Source: Massilia sp. WG5 (GTDB lineage Bacteria; Pseudomonadota; Gammaproteobacteria; Burkholderiales; Burkholderiaceae_D). From it: 64,000 nt of DNA. Every line of letters starts with the position of its first letter. Position 1 is the first letter of the stretch. Below the pieces are notes generated by a model, which saw only the letters and a list, made by a program, of their open reading frames with translations, made no database searches and was not told where the DNA came from. The DNA is taken from contig NZ_CP012640.2 of assembly GCF_001412595.2 (NCBI RefSeq), forward strand, positions 4,650,001 to 4,714,000, in the 5' to 3' direction. The translations under genes and the position numbers were made by a program. Of this stretch, positions 9,181 through 18,037 are shown piece by piece.

Positions 9181-12060
9181 TTAGAAGGTATACCGCGCCC
9201 CCACCTGATAGAAACGTCCGCGCGCGCCTTCGAAGTCCAGCGGGTTGTAGGCCTGGGCGCCGTAGGTCAGGGGATCGAGCGGTGCGATCTTGTCGAACAG
9301 GTTCTGGATCGAACCGAAGACTTCCCATTTCGGCGCCGGCTTCCAGCGCGCCACCAGGTCGAAGCTCGTGAACGAAGCCAGTTCGCAGCCCCGCGGCGCA
9401 TCCGAACCATCGGCGAAGTGGCTGGCGCAGCCGCTCGGATCACCCCTGAAGAAGGTGTTCTCCAGCTTGCCGCGGTAATTGATGTTGAGCGACAGGCGCA
9501 GGTCCCTGCGGTCCCAGCCGAAGCGCACATTGGCGCGGTTGTCCGGCGTACCGGTGCAGTTCGTCACGTCGCAGTTGCCATGGGTGCCGGCGAACTCGCG
9601 CGAGGTACCGTCCTGCTCGGTGCGCAGCCATTCGAACATGTGCGTGTATTTCACGTCGAAGCTCAGGTTCCCGTAGTCGTCCGGCAGGCGGTGGCTGTAG
9701 CGGGCGTCGATGTCGATGCCGCGCACCTTGGTCTGGGCCGAGTTGACGTAGCGCGTCAGCACCGCCGTGATGGCGCCGGGGTCGCCCGGAATGCCGCTGA
9801 CGCTGGTCGGGTCGCGTACCACGCTGCCGGCGGCGATGGCGGCGTCCACCTGCTGCTGGTTGATCTCGTTGCTGCGCTTGATCTTCCAGTAGTCGACCGA
9901 GATGCTGGTGCGCGGCAGCGGGTCCCAGATCATGCCCAGGGTGTAGCTCTTGGAACGCTCCGGCGACAGGTCCGGGTTCGGCGACGTGATCAGGGCGATC
10001 GGCGCCGGATCGCAGGTGCCCGGCACGCCCAGCGCGCAGCGCGCCGGGTCGGAGGCGGTTGAAAAGGCGGCCAGGCCGCCGACCCCGTTCTCGGCCGGAC
10101 TCGGCGCGCGGAAGCCGCGTGCGAAGGTGCCGCGCAGGGCGAATTCGCGGGTCGGCGTCCACTTCAGGCCGGCTTTTGGGGTGTAGGAATTGCCCACGTC
10201 CGTAAAGTGGTCCCAGCGCATCGCGGCCGAGGCTTCGATGTTGTAGGGCAGCGGCGCCAGCGCCTCGCCGTACAGGGCGAACACATTGCGCGAGCCGCTA
10301 TAGGCCGAATAGCCCAGGCCGATGATGTTGCCGCGCTCGGTGCCGGTGGTCGGGTTCAGCTCGGTGCTCTCGTGGCGCCACTCGGCGCCGAGCGCCAGGC
10401 CCAGCGGGGCGGTCAGGTAGGGAAGACCGGCGAACTCGCGCGTGGCCTTGAAGTCGATCTGGCCGACCTTGCTGTTGGCGCTGTTGCCGATGGTCGGCGA
10501 CAGGGCCTCATACATGGCCCGCGAGTTCAGCCCGGCGTTTTCGGCGATGCGCCACACCGTGCCGATCGGCAGGGCCGCATAGGCCGGGCTGCCGGCCAGC
10601 GCGGCGCCGATGTTGGCCGGGGTCGGGTTGAGCAGGGCGAAGGCGACGTCGCGCTGCAGGTAGCCGTTCTGGTTGTTGTTGACGTGGTTGTGCGAATACA
10701 GCAGGGCGCTGTCCCAGTCCCAGCCGAAATGGCTGCCCTTGGCGCCGCCGATCCAGCGGATGAAGTTGGATTCGATCTTGGAAGTGCGCGGGCCGACGTC
10801 GGCCGCCAGGTAGCGCAGCCGCGCGGCGGTGCCGAAATAGGGGTTGTCCGGATGGTTGGCGCCGAGCGCGACGACGGCGTTGTTGACCGGCCCGCCCGGG
10901 AAGCCGACCGAGGCGCTGACCGAGGACGGCGTGGTGGCGGTGTCGCTGGTGCTGGTGTACCAGTTCAGCTCGCTGTAGGCCTGGAGCTCGGGCGTGAACT
11001 GGTAGGCGCCGCGCACGAAGGTGCTCAGGTTTTCCTGCTTCGGCTGGATCTGGTTGTATTCGAGGGTGGAGTCGATCAGGCAGCCGCCGCCGGGGTCGCC
11101 CTGCGGGTGGGAGGTGAAGTTCGAGCAGGCCGCGCCCGGGAAGATGCGGGTGAAGCCGGGGCCGGCCAGGTTGCCGCGGTTGTAGTAGTTGGCGGTGTCC
11201 GCCGGATTGCGCACGTTGCCGTTGATGGCATTGCCGGCCGCGCCGCTGCCCGGGATGATGGCGCCGGTGCCGCCCAGCGCCTCGTTGGCCGAGTAGCCGA
11301 AGGGCCGCAGGTCGATGCGGCCGATGTAGTCGCGGCTGCGGCGGTCGTGGTACCAGATCTCGTCGAACTTCTTGTATTCGACGCTGAACAGGAAGTTGTA
11401 GAGGTCGCTGTCGAGGTTGCCGGCGCCCTTGGTGAAGGCGACGTTGGTCTGCTTGCCGTCCCACTGCTCGGTGGCGCCGCGCGAGACGCGCAGGGTATTG
11501 CCCTGGTAGTCCTTGCGCAGGATGACGTTGACCACGCCGGCGATCGCGTCGGAACCGTAGATCGCCGAGGCGCCGTCCTTCAGCACTTCGATGCGCTCGA
11601 CGGCGTCGGTCGGGATCACGTTCAGGTCCGAGAACTGCTTCTGGCCGTCGTCGGCCAGGCCATAGGGGGCCATGCGGCGGCCGTTCATCAGCACCAGGGT
11701 CGAGGCCGCGCCCAGGCCGCGCAGCGAGATGCCGGAGGCGCCGGCGGCGAAACCGTTGCCGAAGGTGGTCGGCACCGAGCCCTGGTTGTCGACCGCCAGG
11801 GTCTGCAGCAGCTCGGCCACGGTGGCCTTGCCGGAACGTTCGATGTCGGCGCGGTTCACGGTGATGACGGAGGACGCGGTCTCGGCCTCGGAACGGCGGA
11901 TGTTCGAGCCCGTGATTTCGACGCGCTGGATCGGCTTGGGCGCGGCTTCCTGCGCCTGGGCCGCGAGCGGCAGCGCCGGCAGCGCCAGCAGCGCCATGCC
12001 GGCGGCGGCACCGCTGGCGAACAGGCGGCGGATCGTTCGGGATATCGGGGTTTCAGTCAT
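9181..12060 (-). CDS. TonB-dependent receptor 1
   Basis: A 959-residue outer-membrane receptor. It has a Sec signal (GAAAGMALLALPALPLAAQA), a TonB-box-like region before VEITGSNIRRSEAETASS, a plug domain (SGISLRGLGAASTLVLMNGRR; VERIEVLKDGASAIYGSDAI) and a C-terminal barrel ending ARYTF with terminal Phe. The start ATG (12058-12060) has GGAG 8 bases upstream, better than the longer open frame. Its plug is close to that of the receptor at 13646-16420 (RSEAETAS / RATAETAS; ISLRGLGA.STLVL), so the two are probably paralogues. The ligand is unknown; energy-coupled uptake of a large substrate (siderophore, peptide or glycan) is the family function. No transport partner is adjacent. Confidence 0.92.
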   Translation of the reverse strand: MTETPISRTIRRLFASGAAAGMALLALPALPLAAQAQEAAPKPIQRVEITGSNIRRSEAETASSVITVNRADIERSGKATVAELLQTLAVDNQGSVPTTFGNGFAAGASGISLRGLGAASTLVLMNGRRMAPYGLADDGQKQFSDLNVIPTDAVERIEVLKDGASAIYGSDAIAGVVNVILRKDYQGNTLRVSRGATEQWDGKQTNVAFTKGAGNLDSDLYNFLFSVEYKKFDEIWYHDRRSRDYIGRIDLRPFGYSANEALGGTGAIIPGSGAAGNAINGNVRNPADTANYYNRGNLAGPGFTRIFPGAACSNFTSHPQGDPGGGCLIDSTLEYNQIQPKQENLSTFVRGAYQFTPELQAYSELNWYTSTSDTATTPSSVSASVGFPGGPVNNAVVALGANHPDNPYFGTAARLRYLAADVGPRTSKIESNFIRWIGGAKGSHFGWDWDSALLYSHNHVNNNQNGYLQRDVAFALLNPTPANIGAALAGSPAYAALPIGTVWRIAENAGLNSRAMYEALSPTIGNSANSKVGQIDFKATREFAGLPYLTAPLGLALGAEWRHESTELNPTTGTERGNIIGLGYSAYSGSRNVFALYGEALAPLPYNIEASAAMRWDHFTDVGNSYTPKAGLKWTPTREFALRGTFARGFRAPSPAENGVGGLAAFSTASDPARCALGVPGTCDPAPIALITSPNPDLSPERSKSYTLGMIWDPLPRTSISVDYWKIKRSNEINQQQVDAAIAAGSVVRDPTSVSGIPGDPGAITAVLTRYVNSAQTKVRGIDIDARYSHRLPDDYGNLSFDVKYTHMFEWLRTEQDGTSREFAGTHGNCDVTNCTGTPDNRANVRFGWDRRDLRLSLNINYRGKLENTFFRGDPSGCASHFADGSDAPRGCELASFTSFDLVARWKPAPKWEVFGSIQNLFDKIAPLDPLTYGAQAYNPLDFEGARGRFYQVGARYTF

Positions 12061-12257
12061 TTCCAGACTCCAGTGGCATTGAGGGATCCCTGCCCAGCTC
12101 GCACGGGGCGCAAGTCGGCCGGGGCATGGTGCGACTCTTGCACTGGACCCGCAGGGATGACTGACATCTCTCAAGCGTGCTCCGCTCATCCGTGATGGGT
12201 GTCAGCTTCATGCAACCGATCGCCTGTCATGAGGGCCGCACGCGACGGATAAAGAGC
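12061..12257. other. Intergenic region upstream of TonB receptor 1
   Basis: No gene seen. The first 30 bases hold the receptor's ribosome site (GGAG on the minus strand). A minus-strand promoter is expected here, but I could not single out a convincing -35/-10 pair. Confidence 0.5.
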
Positions 12258-12287
12258 TTGCCAATGCTCATATATTGTTGTTATAGT
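12258..12287 (+). promoter_or_regulatory. Promoter of the DAHP synthase leader transcript
   Basis: TTGCCA at 12258-12263 and TATAGT at 12282-12287, 18 bp apart. Predicted transcription start is about 12294, some 15 bases before the leader peptide start codon. Confidence 0.6.
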
Positions 12288-12310
12288 CAGTTGGACACCC
12301 AGGACGACCT

Positions 12311-12379
12311 ATGCGCCACACTGCCTTCTTTACCTTTTATTTTTGGTTTAGCCATTCCAGCCAAACGGCGGTGGAGTAG
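12311..12379 (+). CDS. Aromatic amino acid leader peptide (attenuator leader)
   Basis: A 22-codon open frame with an ATG start and an AGGA ribosome site at 12301-12304. Codons 6-13 read Phe-Phe-Thr-Phe-Tyr-Phe-Trp-Phe, seven aromatic codons of eight, covering all three aromatic acids. It lies between a promoter and an intrinsic terminator, just upstream of the gene for the first enzyme of aromatic synthesis. This is the arrangement of classical attenuators such as pheL in E. coli, whose peptide is likewise Phe-rich. The peptide itself probably has no function; ribosome stalling at the aromatic codons would report aminoacyl-tRNA supply. The stop is TAG at 12377-12379. Confidence 0.85.
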   Translation: MRHTAFFTFYFWFSHSSQTAVE

Positions 12380-12459
12380 CGGCAGGTTCACGCAACAGCA
12401 GAACGTAGTCCGACGCAAGATTCCAGAAAAACCGCCAGCGATGGCGGTTTTTTTTTCAT
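12342..12459 (+). promoter_or_regulatory. Transcription attenuator (leader hairpins, antiterminator, terminator) of the DAHP synthase gene
   Basis: Terminator: AAAACCGCC (12428-12436), loop AGCGAT, GGCGGTTTT (12443-12451), then more Ts. Possible antiterminator: GGCGGT (12367-12372) or GGCAGGTT (12381-12388) can pair with ACCGCC / AACCGCC of the terminator's left arm. Both lie where a ribosome at the leader stop codon would cover them, and where a ribosome stalled at the aromatic codons would leave them free. A further hairpin, TTTGGTT (12342-12348) with AGCCAAA (12359-12365), overlaps the aromatic codons. The pairings are my reading and have not been computed. Confidence 0.75.
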
Positions 12460-12480
12460 TTAAAGAACCGGAGAACAGCA

Positions 12481-13542
12481 ATGCCACGCACCGACGATCT
12501 ACGCATCCGCGAAATGAAGGAACTGACGCCGCCGGCGCACCTGATCCGCGAGTTTCCGGTGACCCCGGCCGCCGAGCAGACCGCGGCCTCGGCGCGCATC
12601 GCCCTGCACCGCATCCTGCATGGCCAGGACGATCGCCTGATGGTGGTGATCGGCCCGTGCTCGATCCACGACCCGAAGGCGGCGCTGGAGTACGCGCGCC
12701 GGCTGGCGGAGCAGCGCGAGCGCTTCAAGGGCGAACTCGAGATCGTGATGCGCGTGTACTTCGAGAAGCCGCGCACCACGGTGGGCTGGAAGGGCCTGAT
12801 CAACGATCCCTACATGGACAACAGCTTCCGCATCAACGACGGCCTGCGGATGGCGCGCGAGCTGCTGCGTGACATCAACGAACTGGGCCTGCCGGCCGGC
12901 ACCGAATTCCTCGACGTGATCAGCCCGCAGTACATCGCCGACCTCGTCAGCTGGGGCGCGATCGGCGCCCGCACCACGGAATCGCAGGTGCACCGCGAGC
13001 TGGCGTCCGGCCTGTCCTGCCCGGTCGGCTTCAAGAACGGTACCGACGGCAACATCAAGATCGCCGCCGACGCCATCAAGGCTTCGTCGCAGCCGCACCA
13101 CTTCCTGTCCGTGACCAAGGGGGGGCACTCGGCGATCGTGTCGACCGCGGGCAACGAGGACTGCCACATCATCCTGCGCGGCGGCAAGGCGCCGAACTAC
13201 GACGCCGCCAGCGTCGAGGACGCCTGCCGCCAGCTGGCCGCCAACGGCCTGGCCAGCCGCCTGATGATCGACGCCTCGCACGCCAACTCGAGCAAGAATC
13301 CGCAGAACCAGGTGCCGGTGTGCGCCGACATCGCCGGCCAGCTGGCGGCGGGCGACACCCGCATCGTCGGCGTGATGGTCGAGTCCCACCTGGTGGGTGG
13401 GCGCCAGGACCTGGTGCCGGGCAAGGAGCTGGTCTACGGCCAGTCGGTGACCGACGGCTGCATCGACTGGGAAACCAGCGTGGGCGTGCTGGAAGGGCTG
13501 GCGCAGGCGGTGCGGCAGCGGCGACTGCGGGAAGACGCATAA
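12481..13542 (+). CDS. aroG: 3-deoxy-7-phosphoheptulonate synthase, class I
   Basis: Condenses phosphoenolpyruvate with erythrose 4-phosphate, the first step of the shikimate pathway, in the cytoplasm. It is 353 residues (E. coli AroG 350). The metal ligands are all present: Cys60 in GPCSIHD, His267 in DASHANSSK, Glu301 in VESHL and Asp325 in TDGCIDW, each one residue before the E. coli AroG position. The PEP-binding KNGTDG and KGGHSA loops are intact. GGAG at 12470-12473 precedes the ATG. Which aromatic acid inhibits the enzyme cannot be told from the sequence, so the symbol aroG (rather than aroF/aroH) is a convention. The Phe/Tyr/Trp leader upstream suggests control by aminoacyl-tRNA level. 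Confidence 0.95.
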   Translation: MPRTDDLRIREMKELTPPAHLIREFPVTPAAEQTAASARIALHRILHGQDDRLMVVIGPCSIHDPKAALEYARRLAEQRERFKGELEIVMRVYFEKPRTTVGWKGLINDPYMDNSFRINDGLRMARELLRDINELGLPAGTEFLDVISPQYIADLVSWGAIGARTTESQVHRELASGLSCPVGFKNGTDGNIKIAADAIKASSQPHHFLSVTKGGHSAIVSTAGNEDCHIILRGGKAPNYDAASVEDACRQLAANGLASRLMIDASHANSSKNPQNQVPVCADIAGQLAAGDTRIVGVMVESHLVGGRQDLVPGKELVYGQSVTDGCIDWETSVGVLEGLAQAVRQRRLREDA

Positions 13543-13600
13543 ACCGGCCCCCCGCCTGCGCGGGGGAGGCGCTTCCGGCAATGCCGGGAGCGGCAAAAAA

Positions 13601-13626
13601 AACGGCGAACCGAGGTTCGCCGTTTT
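13601..13626. terminator. Bidirectional terminator between aroG and TonB receptor 2
   Basis: AACGGCGAAC (13601-13610), loop CGAG, GTTCGCCGTT (13615-13624) then TTTT for the plus strand. A run of As at 13595-13602 gives the T-run for the convergent minus-strand receptor gene. Confidence 0.8.
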
Positions 13627-13645
13627 CATTTACGCCACCACTAGA

Positions 13646-16420
13646 TTACATGGAGTAGCGCAGGCCCAGCTTGAAGTAGCGGCCGATGGCGCCGCTGGCG
13701 TCCATCGGGTTGTAGCTCATGCCGCCGTAGGTCAGCGGATCGAGCGGCGCGACCTTGTCGAACAGGTTCTGGATCGAGCCGTAGATCTGCAGGTTGCGGT
13801 TGACGTTGTAGCGTGCCGACAGGTCGATCGTGGTGAACGAGGCCAGGCGGCAATTGCCCGGCGCCTGAGAACCATCGGCGAAGCTGTTGGCGCACTTGTC
13901 GCCCGCGAAGTACACGTTCTGCATGTCGGCGCGGTAGTTGGCCGTCGCGGTCATGTTGAACTTGTTGCTGTAGTCCCAGGATGCGGTCGCGCTGATCTTG
14001 TCCTTCGGCGTGCCGGCGCAGTTCGAGGTGTCGCAGTTGCCGTGGGTGCCGGCGTACTGGTAGCGGGTGCCGCTCTTCTCTGCGCGGACCCACGATGCGA
14101 TGTGGGTCCAGGTCAGGCCGACGGTGCCGCGGCCGTAGTCGCCGAAGCGCATGCGCTGCTTGACATCCAGGTCCACGCCCTTGATCTCGGTGAAGCTCGA
14201 GTTCTGGTACGGGGCGTTCGACAGCAGCAGGGTGCCGGTGTTCGGGATCGCGACGCCGTTCACCACCAGGTTGTTGTCGTTGCGGATCGCGGTCGGCAGC
14301 GCGGCTGCTTCGACGTAGGACAGCGGGTTGATCTCGTTTTCACGGCGGATCTTGAAGCCGTCCAGCGAGAAGCTGGTGTTGGTCAGCGGATCCCAGACCA
14401 TGCCCAGGGTGTAGCCCTTCGAGGTTTCCGGTTGCAGCTTCGGGTTGCCGACCTTCACCGCGCCGATCGAGATCGCGCAGTCGGCCTGGGTGGCGCCGCC
14501 GGCTGCCGGCACGCCGCCCGGGCAACGGATCGGATCGCGCACCGAGGAGCTGCCGGTGCTCTGCGATTCGACGCCCGCTTCGGCCGGTCCTGGCGCGCGG
14601 AAGCCTTCCGAGTAGGTGCCGCGCAGGGCGAAGGTCTTCAGCGGGGTCCACTTGACGCCGACTTTCGGGGTGGTCGACGAGAAGTTCTTGTACTTGTCGT
14701 AGCGCACCGCACCGGTCAGTTCGACGGTCTTGATCACCGGCGCCGCCACCTCGACGAAGACGGCCGAGATGTTCTGGTCACCCTTGGCGGCCACGTAGGA
14801 AGCGTTGATCGAACCGTCCGCGGTGCCCGACAGCGAGGGGTTGTCCAGCTTCTCGCGGCGGTGTTCGGCGCCGAAGGCCAGGCCCAGGGCGCCGCCCGGC
14901 AGCTGCATCAGCTCGCGCGAAGCCTTGAAGTCGACGATGTCGAGCTGGGTCATCGAGTGCGAGGTCGCGTTGGTCACCATCGCGGCGTACAGCGAGGCCG
15001 GGTTCTTGCCGGCCTGCGCGCCGATGTAGTACGGGAAGTACTGGCTGGCCGGGTTGCCCAGGGCTGCCTGCAGCACCTTCATGTTGATCATGTTGCTGTA
15101 GTCGAGGTCCAGGGTGGACCGCGAGTGCAGGAAGGCGGTGTCGAAGTCCCAGCCGAACTGCTGGCCCTTGATGCCGATCACGAAGCGCGAGAAGGCGTTG
15201 TCGACCGAGCGGGTGCTGGGGCCGACGTCGAACATCGAGTAGCGCAGGCGCACGTCGGCGCCGTACGGGTTCTGCGGATGCTGGGCCGACATCAGGATCG
15301 TGTTGCCGTAGGAGATCACGCCGGTCGGGCTGTTGGCATTCGGCGGGAAGGCGACGGTCGAGCTGGTCGACGGCGGGGTCAGCATGAACGAGGTGTCGCG
15401 GCTGGAGTAGCCGGCTTCCGCGTACAGCTGCAGGCCGCCATCCAGGTTCTTGGTGCCGCGCGCATACAGGTTGAAGCCGTCGATCTGCGGCTGCATCGAG
15501 CGGAACTGGTCCTGGTACCACAGGCAGCCGCCGGCCGGGTCCTGGTTGACCACCGGCGAGAACTGCGAGCAGCCCGGCAGCGAGACGTAGTTGTTGGTCT
15601 TCGGATCGCGCAGGGCGCCGGCCGGGCTCGGGCTGGAGGCGCCCGGGGTGATGTAGCCGCCGGCGAACTGGCTGTTGGCGGCGTAGCCCCACGGGCGGAT
15701 GTCGCCGTGGCCGATCCATTCGCGATCGGCGCGGTCCTTGTTCTTCAGTTCGTGGTTGGTGTACACCTCGATGTTGGTCATGACGTTGTAGCCGTCATTG
15801 TCGAGGTTGCCCTTGCCCCAGGTCAGGCTGCCCTTGCCCATTTCGGCGTCGCGGTAGCGCGATTCGCCGCCTTCGGCCTTCAGGACCAGGCCGCTGAAGT
15901 CCTTGCGCAGGATGATGTTGACCACGCCGGCGATCGCATCCGCGCCATAGGTCGACGATGCGCCGTCCTTCAGGATCTCGATGCGTTCCACCGCTTCCAT
16001 CGGCACGGTCGACAGGTCGGTGAAGCTCTTCTGGCCGTCGTCGGCGCGCGCGAACGGGGCCATGCGGCGGCCGTTCAGCAGCACCAGGGTCGAGGTCGCG
16101 CCCAGGCCGCGCAGCGAGATCGCGGTCGAGCCGGCGGCGAAGCCGTTGCCGAAGCCGGTCGGCAGCGAGCCGGCGCCGTCGGCGGTCAGGGTCTGCAGGT
16201 ATTCTGCGACGGTGGCCTTGCCGGACTTGGCCAGGTCTTCGCGGGTCACGACCTGCACCGGCGAGGCGGTCTCGGCGGTAGCGCGCTTGATGCTCGAACC
16301 GGTCACCTCGACGCGCTGAATCGACGTCGAGGAGGTCTCCTGGGCCGTGGCGGCGGCGCCGAACGCCACGTAGGCGAGGGCGACGGTCACTGCCTGGGCG
16401 ATTGCTTTTTTCTTATGCAT
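13646..16420 (-). CDS. TonB-dependent receptor 2
   Basis: A 924-residue outer-membrane receptor with signal peptide (MHKKKAIAQAVTVALAYVAFG...ATAQ), plug (AISLRGLGATSTLVLLNGRR; ERIEILKDGASSTYGADAIA) and barrel ending LRYSM; a terminal Met is less usual than Phe. The start ATG (16418-16420) has GGAG 8 bases upstream. It diverges from the TPR/hydroxylase gene and shares a 262-base regulatory gap rich in inverted repeats with it. It is related to receptor 1, including a cysteine-bearing loop near the C-terminus (THGNCD..NC.GTP) found in both. The ligand is unknown. Confidence 0.92.
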   Translation of the reverse strand: MHKKKAIAQAVTVALAYVAFGAAATAQETSSTSIQRVEVTGSSIKRATAETASPVQVVTREDLAKSGKATVAEYLQTLTADGAGSLPTGFGNGFAAGSTAISLRGLGATSTLVLLNGRRMAPFARADDGQKSFTDLSTVPMEAVERIEILKDGASSTYGADAIAGVVNIILRKDFSGLVLKAEGGESRYRDAEMGKGSLTWGKGNLDNDGYNVMTNIEVYTNHELKNKDRADREWIGHGDIRPWGYAANSQFAGGYITPGASSPSPAGALRDPKTNNYVSLPGCSQFSPVVNQDPAGGCLWYQDQFRSMQPQIDGFNLYARGTKNLDGGLQLYAEAGYSSRDTSFMLTPPSTSSTVAFPPNANSPTGVISYGNTILMSAQHPQNPYGADVRLRYSMFDVGPSTRSVDNAFSRFVIGIKGQQFGWDFDTAFLHSRSTLDLDYSNMINMKVLQAALGNPASQYFPYYIGAQAGKNPASLYAAMVTNATSHSMTQLDIVDFKASRELMQLPGGALGLAFGAEHRREKLDNPSLSGTADGSINASYVAAKGDQNISAVFVEVAAPVIKTVELTGAVRYDKYKNFSSTTPKVGVKWTPLKTFALRGTYSEGFRAPGPAEAGVESQSTGSSSVRDPIRCPGGVPAAGGATQADCAISIGAVKVGNPKLQPETSKGYTLGMVWDPLTNTSFSLDGFKIRRENEINPLSYVEAAALPTAIRNDNNLVVNGVAIPNTGTLLLSNAPYQNSSFTEIKGVDLDVKQRMRFGDYGRGTVGLTWTHIASWVRAEKSGTRYQYAGTHGNCDTSNCAGTPKDKISATASWDYSNKFNMTATANYRADMQNVYFAGDKCANSFADGSQAPGNCRLASFTTIDLSARYNVNRNLQIYGSIQNLFDKVAPLDPLTYGGMSYNPMDASGAIGRYFKLGLRYSM

Positions 16421-16682
16421 TACAACTCCAAAATGGTCTGATAACGGCATATATGCATACGTATATGCCAGAAAAGTGAATTGCTTGATGTAGCCATTCG
16501 TAGTTTGGAAAGAAATGTAGATTTTTTTTCCAACTTGCGCATCAGACCACCTAATGCTTGAGCTAGTCAATATGCATACAACTGCAATATTGCGTCAATA
16601 CAACAGTCGATTGCTTGCCAAGCGGCGGCGGCGCCCACAAAATCGTGCGGATGCGTATTGACGCACTGACAAAGGGACAGCA
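16421..16682. promoter_or_regulatory. Divergent regulatory region between TonB receptor 2 and the AspH-like gene
   Basis: AT-richer than its surroundings, with several symmetric signals. GGCATATA (16446-16453) / TATATGCC (16462-16469) is an exact 8-bp inverted repeat with an 8-base centre. TGGTCTGAT (16434-16442) / ATCAGACCA (16541-16549) is a 9-bp inverted repeat about 100 bp apart. TGCGTCAATA (16591-16600) / TATTGACGCA (16656-16665) is a 10-bp inverted repeat. TATGCATAC occurs at 16452-16460 and again at 16571-16579. These are likely operators; the regulator is unknown. Confidence 0.5.
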
Positions 16683-17963
16683 ATGGTGGATGAGGAAACA
16701 GGTGTCCTGGCGCGCCAGGCCCAGGAGGCATCGAAGGGCGGCAACCCGCGCCTGGCGGCAGAGTTGTGGACGCGGCTCCTGGCCAGGGCGCCGTCGCACC
16801 CCGGCGCCCTGCTGGCGCTGGCGCAGCTGCGCTACCGCGGCGGAGCGCTGGAGGAGGCGCGCAGCCTGCTCGAGCGCCTGGTGCAGCTCGACGGGCGCGA
16901 CAAGCAGCAGTGGATCAACCTGGCGGTGGTCTGCATGGCGCAGGGCGACGAAGCCCGGGAGACCGAAGCGATCCGGCGCGCGCTGGTACTCGATCCGCTC
17001 GACCTGCTGGCCCTGATCCTGCGCGCCGGCCTGCTCCAGCGCCAGGGCAAGCGCCACGCGGCGGCGCGCGCGCATGGGGCGGTGGCCGCGGTGGCGCCGC
17101 CGCTGCAGCAGCTGGCGCCGGAGCTGCGGCCGGCGGTCCAGGAAGCCATGGCCTACCGCGAGCAGTACAACCGCGAATTCGGCGATTTCCTCGACGACTA
17201 CCTGGCGCCCGCGCTGGACAGCCTGCGCGGCGAGGGCACGCGGCGTTTTGCCGAATCGCTCGATATCATGCTGGGCCGCAAGCGCCGCTACGAACCGCAG
17301 CCGGCGCTGTTTCATTTCCAGGGGCTGGCCCCGGTGAGCTTTTTCGAGCGCAAGGATTTTCCCTGGCTCGACCCGATCGAAGCGGCGACCGACGTCATCC
17401 GCGACGAATTCCTGCGCGCGCTGGCCGGCGACGAAGGTTTTACGCCCTACTTGCAGTACGGCAGCGACGAGCCCTTGCGCCAGTGGGCCGAGCTGAACCA
17501 TTCCCCGCGCTGGAGCGCCTTCCACCTGATCGAGGGCGGGCGGGTGAACGGGGCGAATGCGGGCCGTTGTCCGCAGACCATGCGGGCGCTGGCCGGCGCG
17601 CCCCAGCCGGACCAGCCGGGCCGCACGCCGGTCGCGATGTTTTCGCTGCTCAAGCCGGGCACCCGGATTCCGCCCCACTGCGGCGTCAGCAACGTGCGCC
17701 TGGTGACCCACCTGCCGCTGGTGGTGCCGCCGGGTTGCGGCTTCCGCGTCGGTAACGACATCCGCGAATGGGTCGAGGGCAAGGCCTGGGTCTTCGACGA
17801 CACCATCGAGCACGAGGCCTGGAACAACAGCGGCCAGCTGCGCGCGATCCTGATGTTCGACATCTGGCATCCGCACCTGACCGGCCCCGAGCGCGCCCTG
17901 GTCAGCTCCCTGAGCGCCGGCATGCGGGCGTTTTCCGGCGCCGAAGGCAGCGACGGCCTATAA
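16683..17963 (+). CDS. TPR-containing aspartyl/asparaginyl beta-hydroxylase family protein
   Basis: 426 residues: about 130 residues of TPR-like helical repeats at the N-terminus, a linker, and a C-terminal AspH-type 2-oxoglutarate/Fe(II) oxygenase domain. The iron ligand His332 is in PPHCGVSNVRLVTHLPL with Arg339 as the likely 2-oxoglutarate contact, and His377 in FDDTIEHEAWNNS is the second histidine. AspH-family enzymes hydroxylate Asp/Asn side chains in proteins or peptides; the substrate here is unknown. There is no signal peptide, so it is probably cytoplasmic. An AGGGA site at 16674-16678 supports the ATG. It is divergent from TonB receptor 2, which suggests a shared signal or substrate. 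Confidence 0.82.
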   Translation: MVDEETGVLARQAQEASKGGNPRLAAELWTRLLARAPSHPGALLALAQLRYRGGALEEARSLLERLVQLDGRDKQQWINLAVVCMAQGDEARETEAIRRALVLDPLDLLALILRAGLLQRQGKRHAAARAHGAVAAVAPPLQQLAPELRPAVQEAMAYREQYNREFGDFLDDYLAPALDSLRGEGTRRFAESLDIMLGRKRRYEPQPALFHFQGLAPVSFFERKDFPWLDPIEAATDVIRDEFLRALAGDEGFTPYLQYGSDEPLRQWAELNHSPRWSAFHLIEGGRVNGANAGRCPQTMRALAGAPQPDQPGRTPVAMFSLLKPGTRIPPHCGVSNVRLVTHLPLVVPPGCGFRVGNDIREWVEGKAWVFDDTIEHEAWNNSGQLRAILMFDIWHPHLTGPERALVSSLSAGMRAFSGAEGSDGL

Positions 17964-17975
17964 GACAGGGGCATG

Positions 17976-18014
17976 AAAAAACCGCCGCCGGGTTGCCCCG
18001 GCGGCGGTTTTTTT
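17976..18014. terminator. Bidirectional terminator between the AspH-like gene and TonB receptor 3
   Basis: A perfect 12-bp GC stem, ACCGCCGCCGGG (17981-17992) with CCCGGCGGCGGT (17997-18008), around a TTGC loop, flanked by As on one side and Ts on the other. It serves the two convergent genes. Confidence 0.9.
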
Positions 18015-18037
18015 ATCGGCGTTTCAGACCTGTTCCA

